Positions 38,604-48,609 are shown, counted from the stretch's first letter. The stretch: 64,000 nt of DNA from Achromobacter deleyi (GCF_902859705.1 NZ_CADIJO010000017.1:1-64000), one strand, 5' to 3'. Notes: generated from the sequence alone by a model not told the origin. Translations and numbers: made by a program.

Positions 38604-38685
38604 TGTCCGCTGTCAAACGGCCGCCTGGATTGATTTGTTAAGGTGTAGCTCCACACCCCCTAACCTCTCATTCCAGGAGTACCGG

Positions 38686-40080
38686 ATGACCGGATTGTTT
38701 ATCGTGGTGGCGGCGTTGGCATTCCTGATGCTGGCGGCGTATCGAGGCTACAGCGTGATTCTCTGCGCGCCCATCGCAGCCATGGGCGCGGTGCTGTTGA
38801 CCGACCCGTCGGCGCTGGCGCCCGTGTTCTCGGGCATCTTCATGGAGCGCATGGCGGGCTTCGCCAAGCTCTATTTCCCCGTCTTCCTGCTGGGCGCCGT
38901 GTTCGGCAAGCTGATCGAACTGTCGGGTTTTTCGCGGGCCATCGTGCAGGCCGTGCTGCGCCTGATCGGCGCCGAGCGCGCCATCATGGCCATCGTGCTG
39001 GTGTGCGCCGTGCTGACCTACGGCGGCGTATCGCTGTTCGTGGTGGTGTTCGCCGTGTACCCCTTCGCGGCCGAGATGTTCCGCCAGGGTGGCATCCCCA
39101 AGCGGCTGATGCCCGGCGCCATCGCCCTGGGCGCGTTCACCTTCACCATGACGGCGCTGCCCGGCACGCCGCAGATCCAGAACATCATCCCCACCACGTT
39201 CTTCGAGACCACCACCTGGGCCGCGCCCTGGCTGGGCCTGATCGGCGCGCTCTTCACGCTGACGGCCGGCATCAGCTACCTGGAATGGCGCCGCAAGCGC
39301 GCCGCGGCCGCCGGTGAAACCTACGGCACCGACCTGCGCAACGAACCCGACACCCCGGCCGGCGGACGCGAGCATCACCCGCTGATCGCCCTGCTGCCGC
39401 TGGTGGTCGTGGGCGTGGCCAACTACCTGCTGACGCGCTGGATTCCCGGCTGGTACCCCGCCGGCTCGCAGGTCGACCTGCCCGGCCTGGCCCAGCCCAT
39501 GCCCGTGAACGCCGACGACCAGGTCGCGCTGTGGGCGGTGATGGGCGCGCTGATCGCCGGCATCGTCACCATCCTGCTGTTCTCGTTTTCCAGCATCAAG
39601 GCGCATTTCGCCGAAGGCAGCAAAAGCGCCGTGTCGGGCGCCCTGCTGGCATCCATGAACACCGCCGCCGAATACGGCTTTGGCGGCGTCATCGCCGCGC
39701 TGCCGGGCTTTCTGATGGTGGCCAGCGCGCTCAAGGCCATCCCCGACCCGCTGGTGGGCGAAGCCGTGGCGGTCACGTCGCTGGCGGGCATCACCGGGTC
39801 GGCCTCGGGCGGGATGAGCATCGCCCTGGCGGCCATGGCGCAGACCTTCATCGACAGCGCCAACGCCGCCGGCATTCCCATGGAAGTGCTGCACCGCATC
39901 GCCGCCATGGCCAGCGGCGGCATGGACACCCTGCCCCACAACGGCGCCGTCATCACCCTGCTGGCCGTCACCGGCCTGACCCACCGCCAGTCGTACGGCG
40001 ACATCTTCGCCATCACCCTGATCTCGACGCTGTCCGTCTTCCTGGTGATCGCGGTGTACTACCTGACCGGCATCGTCTGA
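38686..40080 (+). CDS. GntP-type organic acid/H+ permease
   Basis: A 464-residue inner-membrane permease with about twelve membrane segments, similar to the GntP gluconate/hydroxybutyrate permease family. Characteristic features are LTYGGVSLFVVVFAVYPFAA, the PGTPQIQNIIPTTFF loop and NTAAEYGFGGVIAALPGF. AGGAG precedes the ATG at 38686. It would import a hydroxy or keto acid; 3-hydroxybutyrate is a common substrate of relatives. The 3' end overlaps the convergent LysR gene by 22 bases. Confidence 0.85.
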   Translation: MTGLFIVVAALAFLMLAAYRGYSVILCAPIAAMGAVLLTDPSALAPVFSGIFMERMAGFAKLYFPVFLLGAVFGKLIELSGFSRAIVQAVLRLIGAERAIMAIVLVCAVLTYGGVSLFVVVFAVYPFAAEMFRQGGIPKRLMPGAIALGAFTFTMTALPGTPQIQNIIPTTFFETTTWAAPWLGLIGALFTLTAGISYLEWRRKRAAAAGETYGTDLRNEPDTPAGGREHHPLIALLPLVVVGVANYLLTRWIPGWYPAGSQVDLPGLAQPMPVNADDQVALWAVMGALIAGIVTILLFSFSSIKAHFAEGSKSAVSGALLASMNTAAEYGFGGVIAALPGFLMVASALKAIPDPLVGEAVAVTSLAGITGSASGGMSIALAAMAQTFIDSANAAGIPMEVLHRIAAMASGGMDTLPHNGAVITLLAVTGLTHRQSYGDIFAITLISTLSVFLVIAVYYLTGIV

Positions 40081-40970
40081 CCAAACGCCTGGCCGAAAAT
40101 CTCGGCCAGCCACTGGCTGAACACCCGCACCCGCGCCGACACCTGGCGGTTCTGCGGGTACAGCACCGACACCGGCATCGGCGCGGGCGGGCAATCGGGC
40201 AGTACCACCTTCAGCCGCCCGCTGGCCAGTTCATCGGCCACGCGATAGCGCGGCACCTGCGCCAGCCCCAGGCCGGCCAGCGCCGCGCTGGCATAGAGCT
40301 CGGCGCCCGTCACGCTGACCACCGCCGCCGGGCGCACCAGCACATTGCGCCCGTCCACCATGAAATCCAGCGGCAGGCTGCGGCCGGTGGAAGATGACAG
40401 GTAGTCCACCGCCTGGTGGCCGGCCAGGTCGTCAAGGGTGCGCGGTTCGCCATGGCGCGCCAGGTAGGCGGGGCTGGCCACCGTCACCTGCGGCATCAGC
40501 GCAATCTGCCGCCCCACCAGCGACGAATCCTGCAAGGTGCCCGCGCGCAGCACGCAATCGACCCCTTCGCGCACCAGGTCCACCAGGCGATCGTCTTCGC
40601 CCAGGTGCAGCACGATGTCCGGATAGCGCGCCAAGAAGGCCGGCAGCGCCGGCACCACGAACACCCGCGCCAGGGTGCCCTGCACATTCACCCGCAACAG
40701 CCCCTTGGGCGCCGTGTTCAGAAAGGCGCCGTCCGCCTCTTCCAGATCGGCCAGCAGGCGCACGCAGCGGCGGTAATACGCCTCGCCGTCGTGCGTGAGC
40801 CGAACCTGGCGGGTGGTGCGTTCCAGCAGCCGCGCGCCCAGCCGCTTTTCCATGCGCTTGATCAGGTTGGTTACCGTGGCGCGGGGAATCTGCAGGTCTT
40901 CCGATGCCTGCGAAAAACTGCGCCGCTCGGCAATGCGCACGAACACCTGCATTTCCTGAAAGCGATCCAT
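40059..40970 (-). CDS. LysR-family transcriptional regulator
   Basis: A 303-residue LysR protein of the DmlR/CrgA-like group. It begins MDRFQEMQVFVRIAERRSFS and has the HTH QASEDLQIPRATVTNLIKRME. It diverges from an SDR gene (113 bases between starts), which is its most likely target. Relatives often repress neighbouring oxidoreductase genes. The A/T-rich intergenic stretch (ATTATTAAAGTAAATGAAAT) is a plausible binding and promoter zone. Confidence 0.9.
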   Translation of the reverse strand: MDRFQEMQVFVRIAERRSFSQASEDLQIPRATVTNLIKRMEKRLGARLLERTTRQVRLTHDGEAYYRRCVRLLADLEEADGAFLNTAPKGLLRVNVQGTLARVFVVPALPAFLARYPDIVLHLGEDDRLVDLVREGVDCVLRAGTLQDSSLVGRQIALMPQVTVASPAYLARHGEPRTLDDLAGHQAVDYLSSSTGRSLPLDFMVDGRNVLVRPAAVVSVTGAELYASAALAGLGLAQVPRYRVADELASGRLKVVLPDCPPAPMPVSVLYPQNRQVSARVRVFSQWLAEIFGQAFGQTMPVR

Positions 40971-41082
40971 AACCGGCCCCGATTATTAAAGTAAATGAAA
41001 TTATGTTAGCAAAACCAGGGTAATTATCTTTCGTTTGGAATAGTCGATGATTCGTCTCACCCACTCACCCACGGAGCCTTAC

Positions 41083-41826
41083 ATGAACACCCAAGCCCCC
41101 CAACGCGTTGCCCTGGTCACCGGCGGATCCCGCGGCATCGGCGCCGCCATCGCGCGCCGCCTGGCCGCCGACGGCTTTGCCGTCGCCATCAACTACGCCA
41201 CCGGCGCCACCGAAGCCGACGCCCTGGCCGCCGAAATCCGCCAGGCCGGCGGCCGCGCCACCACCGTGCGGGCCGACGTGTCCAAGAGCGCCGACGTGCG
41301 CGCCATGTTCGATCACGTCCAGGCCGAACTGGGCCGCATCGACGTGCTGGTCAACAACGCCGGCGTGCTCAAGCTGCAGACGCTGGCCGACACCACCGAC
41401 GAGCAATACGACCAGACCTTCGACATCAACACCCGCGGCACCTTCAACACCCTGCGCGAAGCCGGCGCCCGCCTGGCCGACGGCGGCGCCATCGTCAACG
41501 TGTCCAGCACCACCCTGGCGCTGAACATGCCCACCTACGGCATCTACATCGCCAGCAAGGCCGCCGTCGAAGGCTTCACCCGCGTGTTCGCCAAGGAACT
41601 GCGCGGCCGCCGCATCACCGTCAACGCCGTCGCCCCCGGCCCCGTCGCCACCGACCTCTTCAAGAAAGGCAAGAGCCCCGAGCTGATCGAGCACTTCGCC
41701 AAGATGCCGCCCCTGGAACGCCTGGGCGAACCCGAAGACATCTCTGGCGTCGTCTCCTTCTTGGCCAGCCAGGACGGCGGCTGGATCAACGGCCAGGTGC
41801 TGCGCGCCAACGGCGGCATTGCCTGA
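41083..41826 (+). CDS. SDR-family oxidoreductase
   Basis: A 247-residue classical short-chain dehydrogenase. The cofactor motif is TGGSRGIG (near residue 15), then LVNNAGVLKLQTL and the catalytic YGIYIASKAAVEGF (YxxxK near residue 155). It ends GQVLRANGGIA. NADP use is likely from the basic residue following the glycine motif (TGGSRGIG). GGAG lies 7 bases before the ATG. It is divergent from a LysR regulator and followed by another SDR gene after 93 bases. Substrate unknown. Confidence 0.9.
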   Translation: MNTQAPQRVALVTGGSRGIGAAIARRLAADGFAVAINYATGATEADALAAEIRQAGGRATTVRADVSKSADVRAMFDHVQAELGRIDVLVNNAGVLKLQTLADTTDEQYDQTFDINTRGTFNTLREAGARLADGGAIVNVSSTTLALNMPTYGIYIASKAAVEGFTRVFAKELRGRRITVNAVAPGPVATDLFKKGKSPELIEHFAKMPPLERLGEPEDISGVVSFLASQDGGWINGQVLRANGGIA

Positions 41827-41919
41827 CTCGACGGCCGGGTGCAGCCCGTCCCCCTGATTCAACGGCCTGGTGCCGCGCAGCGACGGCGGCACCGCAGGCC
41901 CCTTCCTGGAAGTTCTCTC

Positions 41920-42822
41920 ATGTCATCCGTCATCCTCATCACCGGCGCCGGCAGCGGCATCGGCAAGCTGTCCGCCGAAACCCTGGCCCTGGCCGGCCAC
42001 ACCGTCTACGCCACCATGCGCGACGTCGCTGGCCGCAACGCCGAGCGCGCCCAGGCCATGCGCGACTGGGCCGCGGCCCACCACGCCGACCTGCGGCCGC
42101 TGGAACTGGACGTGCTGTCGCAACCGTCCGCCGACGCCGCGGTGGCCGCCATCGTGCAGGCCCACGGCCGCCTGGACGTCGTCATGCAGAACGCCGGCCA
42201 CCTGGTCATCGGCCCCACCGAAGCCTTCACGGCCGAGGACATGCACCGCGCGTTCGACACCAACTTCTACGGTGCCCAACGCGTCAACCGCGCCGCCCTG
42301 CCCCAGCTGCGCCAGCAACAATCCGGGCTGATGCTGTGGATCAGCAGCACCACCACCAAGGGCGGCTTTCCGCCGTTCATGGGGCCCTACGGCGCCGCCA
42401 AGGCGGCAATGGATTCGCTGGCGGTCAGCCTGTCGTACGAACTGACGCGCTTCGGCATCGAAACGTCCATCGTGGTGCCGGGTGCGTTCACGCGCGGCAC
42501 CGAACACTTTCCCAGCGCCGGCAAACCCAGCGACACGGCGCGCGTGGCGGCGTATGCGCGCTACGACGGCGTGATGGATCGGGTCGGGGAACGGCTCAGC
42601 GCATTGACGCCGGACGAGGCCACGCCGCAGGCGGTGGCCGATGAGGTGGCGCGCATTGTCGGACTGCCAGCCGGCAGCCGGCCGGCACGGTCGGTGGTGG
42701 ATTTCGTGGGGGACGGGGCCGAGGAAGTGCTGGCACTGGCCGAGGAATTGCGGATTGCGTTTGCCGAGCGGATCGGGATTGCGGATCTGTTGCGGCCGGT
42801 GATCACGCCGCAAACCGCATAA
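41920..42822 (+). CDS. SDR-family oxidoreductase
   Basis: A 300-residue short-chain dehydrogenase with TGAGSGIGKLSAETLA near residue 8 and the catalytic segment YGAAKAAMDSLAVSLS. The NNAG motif is changed to QNAGHLVIGPTEAF, as in a subset of SDRs, and the C-terminus is longer than in FabG-like members (FVGDGAEEVLALAEELR). The ATG at 41920 follows GGAAG by 7 bases. It probably belongs to the same unit as the preceding SDR gene. Substrate unknown. Confidence 0.88.
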   Translation: MSSVILITGAGSGIGKLSAETLALAGHTVYATMRDVAGRNAERAQAMRDWAAAHHADLRPLELDVLSQPSADAAVAAIVQAHGRLDVVMQNAGHLVIGPTEAFTAEDMHRAFDTNFYGAQRVNRAALPQLRQQQSGLMLWISSTTTKGGFPPFMGPYGAAKAAMDSLAVSLSYELTRFGIETSIVVPGAFTRGTEHFPSAGKPSDTARVAAYARYDGVMDRVGERLSALTPDEATPQAVADEVARIVGLPAGSRPARSVVDFVGDGAEEVLALAEELRIAFAERIGIADLLRPVITPQTA

Positions 42823-42905
42823 CAGCTTTGCGCCCCCAGGCCCATCCCCCGGCGCGCACCAACTCCTAGACTGGCTGCCAATCATCGCAGTCAAGGAGAG
42901 GTTCG

Positions 42906-44126
42906 TTGCAATCGCTGTTATCCAACCTGAAAGTGCTCGACCTGAGCCGCGTGCTGGCCGGCCCCTGGGCCAGCCAGATCCTGGCGGACCTGGGCGCTGA
43001 CGTCATCAAGGTCGAACGGCCTGGCCAGGGCGACGACACCCGGTCCTGGGGGCCGCCCTTCCTGAAGGACGAGCAGGGCCGCGACACGGCGGACGGCGCC
43101 TACTTCGTGGCCACCAACCGGGGCAAGCGTTCCATCACGCTGGACCTGCAGACGGCCGAGGGCCAGGCGCTGGTCAAGCAGCTGTGCCGCGACGCCGACG
43201 TGGTGCTGGAGAACTACAAGGTCGGTACGCTGGCGCGGCTGGGGCTGGACTATGCGTCGCTGTCGGCGATCAACCCGCGCCTGGTGTACTGCTCGGTGAC
43301 GGGGTTCGGCCAGACCGGGCCGCGCGCGGCCGAGCCGGCCTACGATTTCCTGATCCAGGCCATGGGCGGGCTGATGAGCGTGACCGGCGAACGCGATGAC
43401 AAGCCGGGCGGCGGGCCGCAGAAGGTGGGCGTGCCGATCGTGGACCTGACCACCGGCGTGTATGCCGCGCTGGGCATCGTGGCCGCCTTGCTGCGGCGCT
43501 CGCAGACCGGCCAGGGCGAGTACATCGACGTAGCCATGCTGGACGTGCAGGTAGGCCTGTTGGCCAACCAGGCCATGAATTTCCTGCTGGGCGGGCGCGT
43601 GCCGCGCCGCACCGGCACGGCGCATCCCAATATCCAGCCGCAGCGCACCTTTGCCTGCGCCGATGGCGACATCGTCATCGTGGTGGGCAACGACGCGCAG
43701 TTCGCCACCCTGTGCGAGGCGCTGGGCCAGCCCACCCTGGCGCGCGATCCGCGCTACGTCAGCAACAGCCAGCGCGTGAAGAACCTGGACACGCTCGATC
43801 CGCTGCTGGACGCCATTTTCATCCGCGAACCGCGCGCCCATTGGCTGGACCTGCTCAAGCGGGCCGGGGTGCCGGCCGGCTCGATCAACACGGTGCCCGA
43901 GGTGTTCGACGACCCGCAGGTGCAGCACCGCGGCATGCTGCGGCGCCTGCCCCACCCCGTCGCAGGCGAGGTGCCGCAGGTGATGAACCCGCTGCGCTTC
44001 GGGCAGTCGGCGCTGCGGGTGGACCGCGCGCCGGCGCTGCTGGGCCAGCACACCGACGAAGTACTGGCCGAACTGGGGCTGAGCGCCGCGCAGATCCAGG
44101 ACTACCGCGACCGCAAGATCATCTGA
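42906..44126 (+). CDS. CaiB/BaiF family III CoA-transferase
   Basis: A 406-residue formyl-CoA-transferase-like enzyme that moves CoA between carboxylic acids. The N-terminal family signature is LKVLDLSRVLAGPWASQILA, followed by LGADVIKVERPGQGDDTRSW. The catalytic Asp is expected in the QAMGGLMSVTGERDD to PIVDLTTGVYAA region. The TTG start is supported by AAGGAG 5-6 bases upstream. It opens a rightward operon with an enoyl-CoA hydratase, a second CoA-transferase and a double acyl-CoA dehydrogenase, which would activate and oxidise an unidentified acid. Confidence 0.92.
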   Translation: MQSLLSNLKVLDLSRVLAGPWASQILADLGADVIKVERPGQGDDTRSWGPPFLKDEQGRDTADGAYFVATNRGKRSITLDLQTAEGQALVKQLCRDADVVLENYKVGTLARLGLDYASLSAINPRLVYCSVTGFGQTGPRAAEPAYDFLIQAMGGLMSVTGERDDKPGGGPQKVGVPIVDLTTGVYAALGIVAALLRRSQTGQGEYIDVAMLDVQVGLLANQAMNFLLGGRVPRRTGTAHPNIQPQRTFACADGDIVIVVGNDAQFATLCEALGQPTLARDPRYVSNSQRVKNLDTLDPLLDAIFIREPRAHWLDLLKRAGVPAGSINTVPEVFDDPQVQHRGMLRRLPHPVAGEVPQVMNPLRFGQSALRVDRAPALLGQHTDEVLAELGLSAAQIQDYRDRKII

Positions 44127-44162
44127 CCGGCCTCGACAGACCGGACAACTAGGAGACACATC

Positions 44163-44960
44163 ATGACCATGCCGGAAAACCTGGCCGGGCCCTACACCGC
44201 GCTGGACGTCAGCCTGGACGGCGGCGTCGCCACCCTCCTGCTGGCCAATCCCCCCGTCAACGCGCTCAGCACTGAAATGATGAACGAGCTTGCGTGGGTG
44301 CTGGACCGCATTTCCGAGACGCCCGAGGTGCGCGCGGTGGTGCTGTCGGGCCAAGGCAAGACCTTCTGCGCGGGCGCCGACCTGAAGAACCGCGCCGCCA
44401 CCATCAAGGGGCCGGGCGACCTGCCGCAGCATTCGCGCCGAACGCGCGAGTGCTTCCATGCCATCCGCGAATGCGCCAAGCCGGTGGTGGGCGCCATCAA
44501 CGGCGCCGCGCTGGGTGCGGGTCTGGCCATCGTGGCCTCGTGCGACATCCTGCTGGCGGCGTCCGACGCGGTGGTGGGCCTGCCGGAGATCAACGTCGGG
44601 CTGCTGGGCGGCGGACGCCATGGCATGCGGCTGTTCGGCCATTCGCGCCTGCGGCGCATGATGCTGACCGGGCTACGGGTGGACGGCAACGAGCTGTACC
44701 GGCTGGGCGTGGTCGAGGAAGCGCTGCCGGCCGAGGCCCTGATGCCACGCGCACTGGAACTGGCGCGCGAGCTGGCGTCCAAGAGCCCGCTGGCGACCAT
44801 GCTGGCCAAGCAGACGCTCAACGCCATCGAGGACATGAGCCTGCGCGACGGCTACCGCTACGAGCAGGACATGACGGCGGCCATCGCCAAGACCGAAGAC
44901 GCGATGGAGGCGCGCCGCGCCTTCCTGGAAAAACGCGCGCCGGTGTTCCAGGGCCGCTAG
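44163..44960 (+). CDS. Enoyl-CoA hydratase/isomerase
   Basis: Crotonase-fold enzyme, 265 residues. The CoA/oxyanion-hole segments are GKTFCAGADLKNRAA (near residue 66) and NGAALGAGLAIVASCD (near 114), and the catalytic region ASDAVVGLPEINVGLLGGG places one Glu (PEI) at the active-site position. AGGAG lies 6 bases before the ATG. It would hydrate the enoyl-CoA made by the acyl-CoA dehydrogenase encoded two genes downstream. Confidence 0.92.
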   Translation: MTMPENLAGPYTALDVSLDGGVATLLLANPPVNALSTEMMNELAWVLDRISETPEVRAVVLSGQGKTFCAGADLKNRAATIKGPGDLPQHSRRTRECFHAIRECAKPVVGAINGAALGAGLAIVASCDILLAASDAVVGLPEINVGLLGGGRHGMRLFGHSRLRRMMLTGLRVDGNELYRLGVVEEALPAEALMPRALELARELASKSPLATMLAKQTLNAIEDMSLRDGYRYEQDMTAAIAKTEDAMEARRAFLEKRAPVFQGR

Positions 44961-45058
44961 CGGCGCCCCAGGCGGGACGCATGACAGCTATTGCGGTGGC
45001 GCCGTCGGAACAAGGCCGGGCGCTGCCTGCACTTCGAAAAAAGACACAAGGAGACGAC

Positions 45059-46282
45059 ATGACGAGCGCGTTGGACGGCGTGAAGGTGCTGGACCTGAGC
45101 CGGGTGTTCTCGGGGCCGTGGGCCGCGCAGATGCTGGCCGACTTCGGTGCCGAGGTGATCAAGGTCGAGCGCCCCGGGCGCGGCGACGACGTGCGCCACC
45201 AGGGCTACCCGATGCCCGGCCGCGACGGCGCGCCCAGCCCGCAGACCTCGTCGTTCGTGGCCATGAACCGCGGCAAGAAGTCGCTGACCATCGACATCTC
45301 CCGGCCCGAGGGGCAGGCGCTGGTTCGGCAGCTGGCACAACAGGCGGACATCGTCATCGAAAACTTCAAGGCCGGAGACCTGCGCCGCTACGGGCTGGAC
45401 TACGCGGCGCTGGCGGCCGTCAATCCGCGCCTGGTGTATTGCTCGATCACCGGCTTCGGCCAGAGCGGGCCTTACAGCCACCTGCCGGGCTACGACCCGA
45501 TCTTCCAGTCCATGAGCGGGCTGATGAGCGTGACCGGCGTGCCCGACGGCGAGCCGGGCGCGGGGCCGGTCAAGGCGGGCTATTCAGTGTCGGACCTGAC
45601 GGCGGGGTTCTATGCGGTGTGCGCCATCCTGGCGGCGCTGCGGCACCGCGACCAGGTGTCCGGCACGGGCCAGCACATCGACCTGGCGCTGCTGGACGCG
45701 CAGATCGCGGCCTTGTCGCACATCGGCATGAACTACCTGGCCAGCGGCCAGTTGCCGGCGCGCATGGGCTCGGCCTCGCAGATCACCGCGCCGTTCCGGG
45801 CGTTCGAATGCCAGGACGGGCACCTGATGGTGGCGGTGGGCAACGACTCGCAGTTCCGCGGCTTCTGCCAGGTGATCGGGCTGCCTGACCTGGGATGCGA
45901 TGCGCGCTTCGATACCAACCCCAAGCGCGCCGCCGCGCAGCCGGAACTGTCGCGACTGATCGAGCCGGCCATGCGCACCCGCACCGTGCAGGACTGGAAC
46001 CAGGCGCTGGCCGCGGCCAACGTGCCCTGCGGGCCGATCTACACCATGGACCAGGTGTTCGAGGACCCGCAGGTGCGCCACCGCGAGGTGCTCGACAGCG
46101 TCGAGCATCCGCAACTGGGCACCCTGCCGGTCATCCGCAATCCGATCCATTTTTCCGGCACGCCGATCACGGGCGGCCTGCCACCGCCCCTGCTGGGCGA
46201 GCACACGGCCGAGATCCTGCGCGCCGAGCTGGGACTGGCCGATGACGAGATTGCCCGCCTGCGGGCGGAGGGCATCGTATGA
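45059..46282 (+). CDS. CaiB/BaiF family III CoA-transferase (second copy)
   Basis: A 407-residue family III CoA-transferase beginning MTSALDGVKVLDLSRVFSGP and similar over its length to the product of the gene at 42906. It has ADFGAEVIKVERPGRGDDVR and the expected catalytic Asp in the PIFQSMSGLMSVTG to YSVSDLTAGFYA region. AAGGAG precedes the ATG. Its stop codon overlaps the start of the acyl-CoA dehydrogenase gene (ATGA), indicating coupled translation. Two such transferases in one operon suggest two acids, for example a substrate and a CoA donor, or two related substrates. Confidence 0.92.
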   Translation: MTSALDGVKVLDLSRVFSGPWAAQMLADFGAEVIKVERPGRGDDVRHQGYPMPGRDGAPSPQTSSFVAMNRGKKSLTIDISRPEGQALVRQLAQQADIVIENFKAGDLRRYGLDYAALAAVNPRLVYCSITGFGQSGPYSHLPGYDPIFQSMSGLMSVTGVPDGEPGAGPVKAGYSVSDLTAGFYAVCAILAALRHRDQVSGTGQHIDLALLDAQIAALSHIGMNYLASGQLPARMGSASQITAPFRAFECQDGHLMVAVGNDSQFRGFCQVIGLPDLGCDARFDTNPKRAAAQPELSRLIEPAMRTRTVQDWNQALAAANVPCGPIYTMDQVFEDPQVRHREVLDSVEHPQLGTLPVIRNPIHFSGTPITGGLPPPLLGEHTAEILRAELGLADDEIARLRAEGIV

Positions 46283-48609
46283 GCCGCATCGACCCTGACC
46301 TGATCGAAGAGATCCGCGACAGCGCGCGCGACTTCCTGCAGCGGCGCGACCAGCGCCAGCGCAAGCGCAGCGCCGCCCCGCCAGACCGCGACTACTGGCG
46401 CGAGATCGCCGAGGTCGGCTGGCTCGGCATGAGCGTGCCCGAAACGCAAGGCGGCCTTGGGCTGGACTGGCGGGCCATGGCGGCGGTACTGGAGGAAGCG
46501 GGCCGCGCGCAACTGCCCGAACCGCTGGTAGCCGCGGGCGTGCTGCCGGCGGCGCTGCTGGCGCGGATCGAACCGGTCGATGCGGCGCGACGCGACGCGC
46601 TGTTGCAAGCGGTGTGCGGCGGCGCAATGCTGATCGGGCTGGCCTGGCAAGAGACCGAGGGCCAGCTGGAGGCCGGCGAGGCCGCCACGGCCTTCGGCGT
46701 CAGCGTCATCGAACGCGAGGGCGCCTACGTGCTCAATGGCGAGAAGCGCCACGTGGTCCCCGGGGCCGGCGTCGATGGCTGGCTGGTCACGGCCGACGGC
46801 GAGCGCGGCAGCGCCCTCTTCTACGTCGCGGCGGGCACGCCGGGCGTGTCCGCGCACGTCCACGAGCGCGCCGACGGCACCGCCGCCTGCCACCTGGCGA
46901 TCGAGTCGGCCGTGGTGCCGGCGGACGCGCTGCTGGCAATCGACGGCGTGCTGGACGCGGTGGACGAAGCGCTGGACCTGGGCCGCCTGATGCAGTCGGC
47001 GGAACTGGTGGGCGTGGCGCGGCAGGTACTGGCTGATTCGGTGGCCTACCTGAACACGCGCCAGCAGTTCGGCCGGCCGCTGGCGTCGTTCCAGGCCTTG
47101 CAGCACCGGCTGGTGGACGCCGCCATGCAGGTCGAGCTGGCGGCCAACAGCCTGCTGGACGCGCTGGATGCGCTGGCCGCGCAGCCGGACGACGCCACCT
47201 TGCGCAAGAGCGTGGCCAGCCGCGCCAAGGCCCGTGCGGCGCGCGCCGGCCTGGAAGCGGCGCGGCTGGCGATCCAGCTGCACGGCGCCATCGGCTACAC
47301 CGACGAATGCGACGTCAGCCTGTACTTCCGCAGCGCGCTGCACCTGGCGGCGTGGCTGGGCAATGCTGCGGCCCATCGCCAGCGCTACGGCGCACTGGCG
47401 GCGCTGCCGGCGCAAGACGCCGAGGACGACACCGCCGCGCCCGCCATCGACTTCCCGCGCGAGGCCGACTGGAACGGCATGCCGGAAGCTGATTTCCGCC
47501 GGCTGGTGCGCGGCTTTTTCCGCGCCCATTATCCCGAGCACCTGCGCCACGTGCCCTGGCGGCTGCACTGGGACGAGATCAAGAACTGGTATTTCACGCT
47601 GTCGCGCCAGGGCTGGATCGCGCCGTCGTGGCCGCGCGAGCATGGCGGCATGGCGCTGTCGCCAGCGCGCCAGATCGCCTTCATCGAAGAGGCCGAACGC
47701 CACGGCGTGGCGCGCGCGCCGGACCAGGGGCTGGTGATGCTGGGGCCGATCCTGATCCGCCACGGCACCGCGGAACAATGCGCCCGCTTCCTGCCGGGCA
47801 TCCTGTCGGGCGTAGCGGTATGGGCGCAGGGCTATTCGGAGCCGAACGCCGGTTCGGACCTAGCCTCGCTGCGCTGCGAGGCGCTGGTCGACGGCGACGA
47901 GCTGGTGGTGAGCGGCCAGAAGACCTGGTCGACGCTGGCGCAGGACGCGACCCACATGTTCATGCTGGTGCGCACCGACAAGACGGTCAAGAAGCAGGCC
48001 GGCATCAGCTTCCTGCTGGTCGACCTGGCCAGCCCGGGCGTAAGCCGCCGCCCCATCCGCACGCTGTCGGGGCACGAGGAATTCTGCGAGGTGTTCTTCG
48101 ACCAGGTTCGCGTGCCGCGCGCCAACGTCGTGGGCGAGCTGAACGCCGGCTGGGGCATCGCCAAGGCGCTGCTGGGCTTCGAGCGCCTGTTCAGCGGCAG
48201 CCCCAAGCACGCCAACCATGCCTTGCAGCAGATCTACAGCATCGCGCGCCAGCGCGGCCTGCTGGCCGACCCGGCATTCGCCGACCGGCTGGCCGAGTTG
48301 CGGCTGGACGCGGCCGACCTGACCGCCATGTACAGCGTCTTCGCCGAGCTGGCCAAGGCCGGCCGGCCGCTGCCGCCCGAACTGTCGCTGCTGAAGGTCT
48401 GGGCCACCGAGACGCACGAACGGCTGGGCGCCCTGCTGATCCAGATCGCCGAGGAATACGGCGGCGCGGCGATGCGGCTGGGCTACGGCAACGGCCAGGT
48501 GCACGCGCTGGCGCCGTACGTCAACGCGCTGGCGGCAACCATTTTCAGCGGCACCAACGAGATCCAGCGCAATATCTACGCCAAGCAGCTCGGCCTGGAA
48601 GGCGCATGA
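46279..48609 (+). CDS. Fused double acyl-CoA dehydrogenase
   Basis: One 776-residue chain made of two acyl-CoA dehydrogenase modules. Module 1 (about residues 1-380) is more diverged and contains QFGRPLASFQALQHRLVD and LHGAIGYTDECDVSLYFR. Module 2 (about 390-776) is closer to the consensus: AQGYSEPNAGSDLASLRCEA (FAD site), VSGQKTWSTLAQ and FSGTNEIQRNIYAKQLGLEG. The usual catalytic Glu of the YEGT motif is Ser here (FSGT), so the base must lie elsewhere, as in isovaleryl-type enzymes, or in the other module. Separate alpha/beta pairs of this sort occur in steroid side-chain degradation. Confidence 0.9.
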   Translation: MSRIDPDLIEEIRDSARDFLQRRDQRQRKRSAAPPDRDYWREIAEVGWLGMSVPETQGGLGLDWRAMAAVLEEAGRAQLPEPLVAAGVLPAALLARIEPVDAARRDALLQAVCGGAMLIGLAWQETEGQLEAGEAATAFGVSVIEREGAYVLNGEKRHVVPGAGVDGWLVTADGERGSALFYVAAGTPGVSAHVHERADGTAACHLAIESAVVPADALLAIDGVLDAVDEALDLGRLMQSAELVGVARQVLADSVAYLNTRQQFGRPLASFQALQHRLVDAAMQVELAANSLLDALDALAAQPDDATLRKSVASRAKARAARAGLEAARLAIQLHGAIGYTDECDVSLYFRSALHLAAWLGNAAAHRQRYGALAALPAQDAEDDTAAPAIDFPREADWNGMPEADFRRLVRGFFRAHYPEHLRHVPWRLHWDEIKNWYFTLSRQGWIAPSWPREHGGMALSPARQIAFIEEAERHGVARAPDQGLVMLGPILIRHGTAEQCARFLPGILSGVAVWAQGYSEPNAGSDLASLRCEALVDGDELVVSGQKTWSTLAQDATHMFMLVRTDKTVKKQAGISFLLVDLASPGVSRRPIRTLSGHEEFCEVFFDQVRVPRANVVGELNAGWGIAKALLGFERLFSGSPKHANHALQQIYSIARQRGLLADPAFADRLAELRLDAADLTAMYSVFAELAKAGRPLPPELSLLKVWATETHERLGALLIQIAEEYGGAAMRLGYGNGQVHALAPYVNALAATIFSGTNEIQRNIYAKQLGLEGA

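Noticed and set aside
46039-47778. A long minus-strand frame opposite the acyl-CoA dehydrogenase gene
   Set aside because: It is low-complexity and Arg/Gln/His-rich without motifs. The plus-strand gene is well supported.
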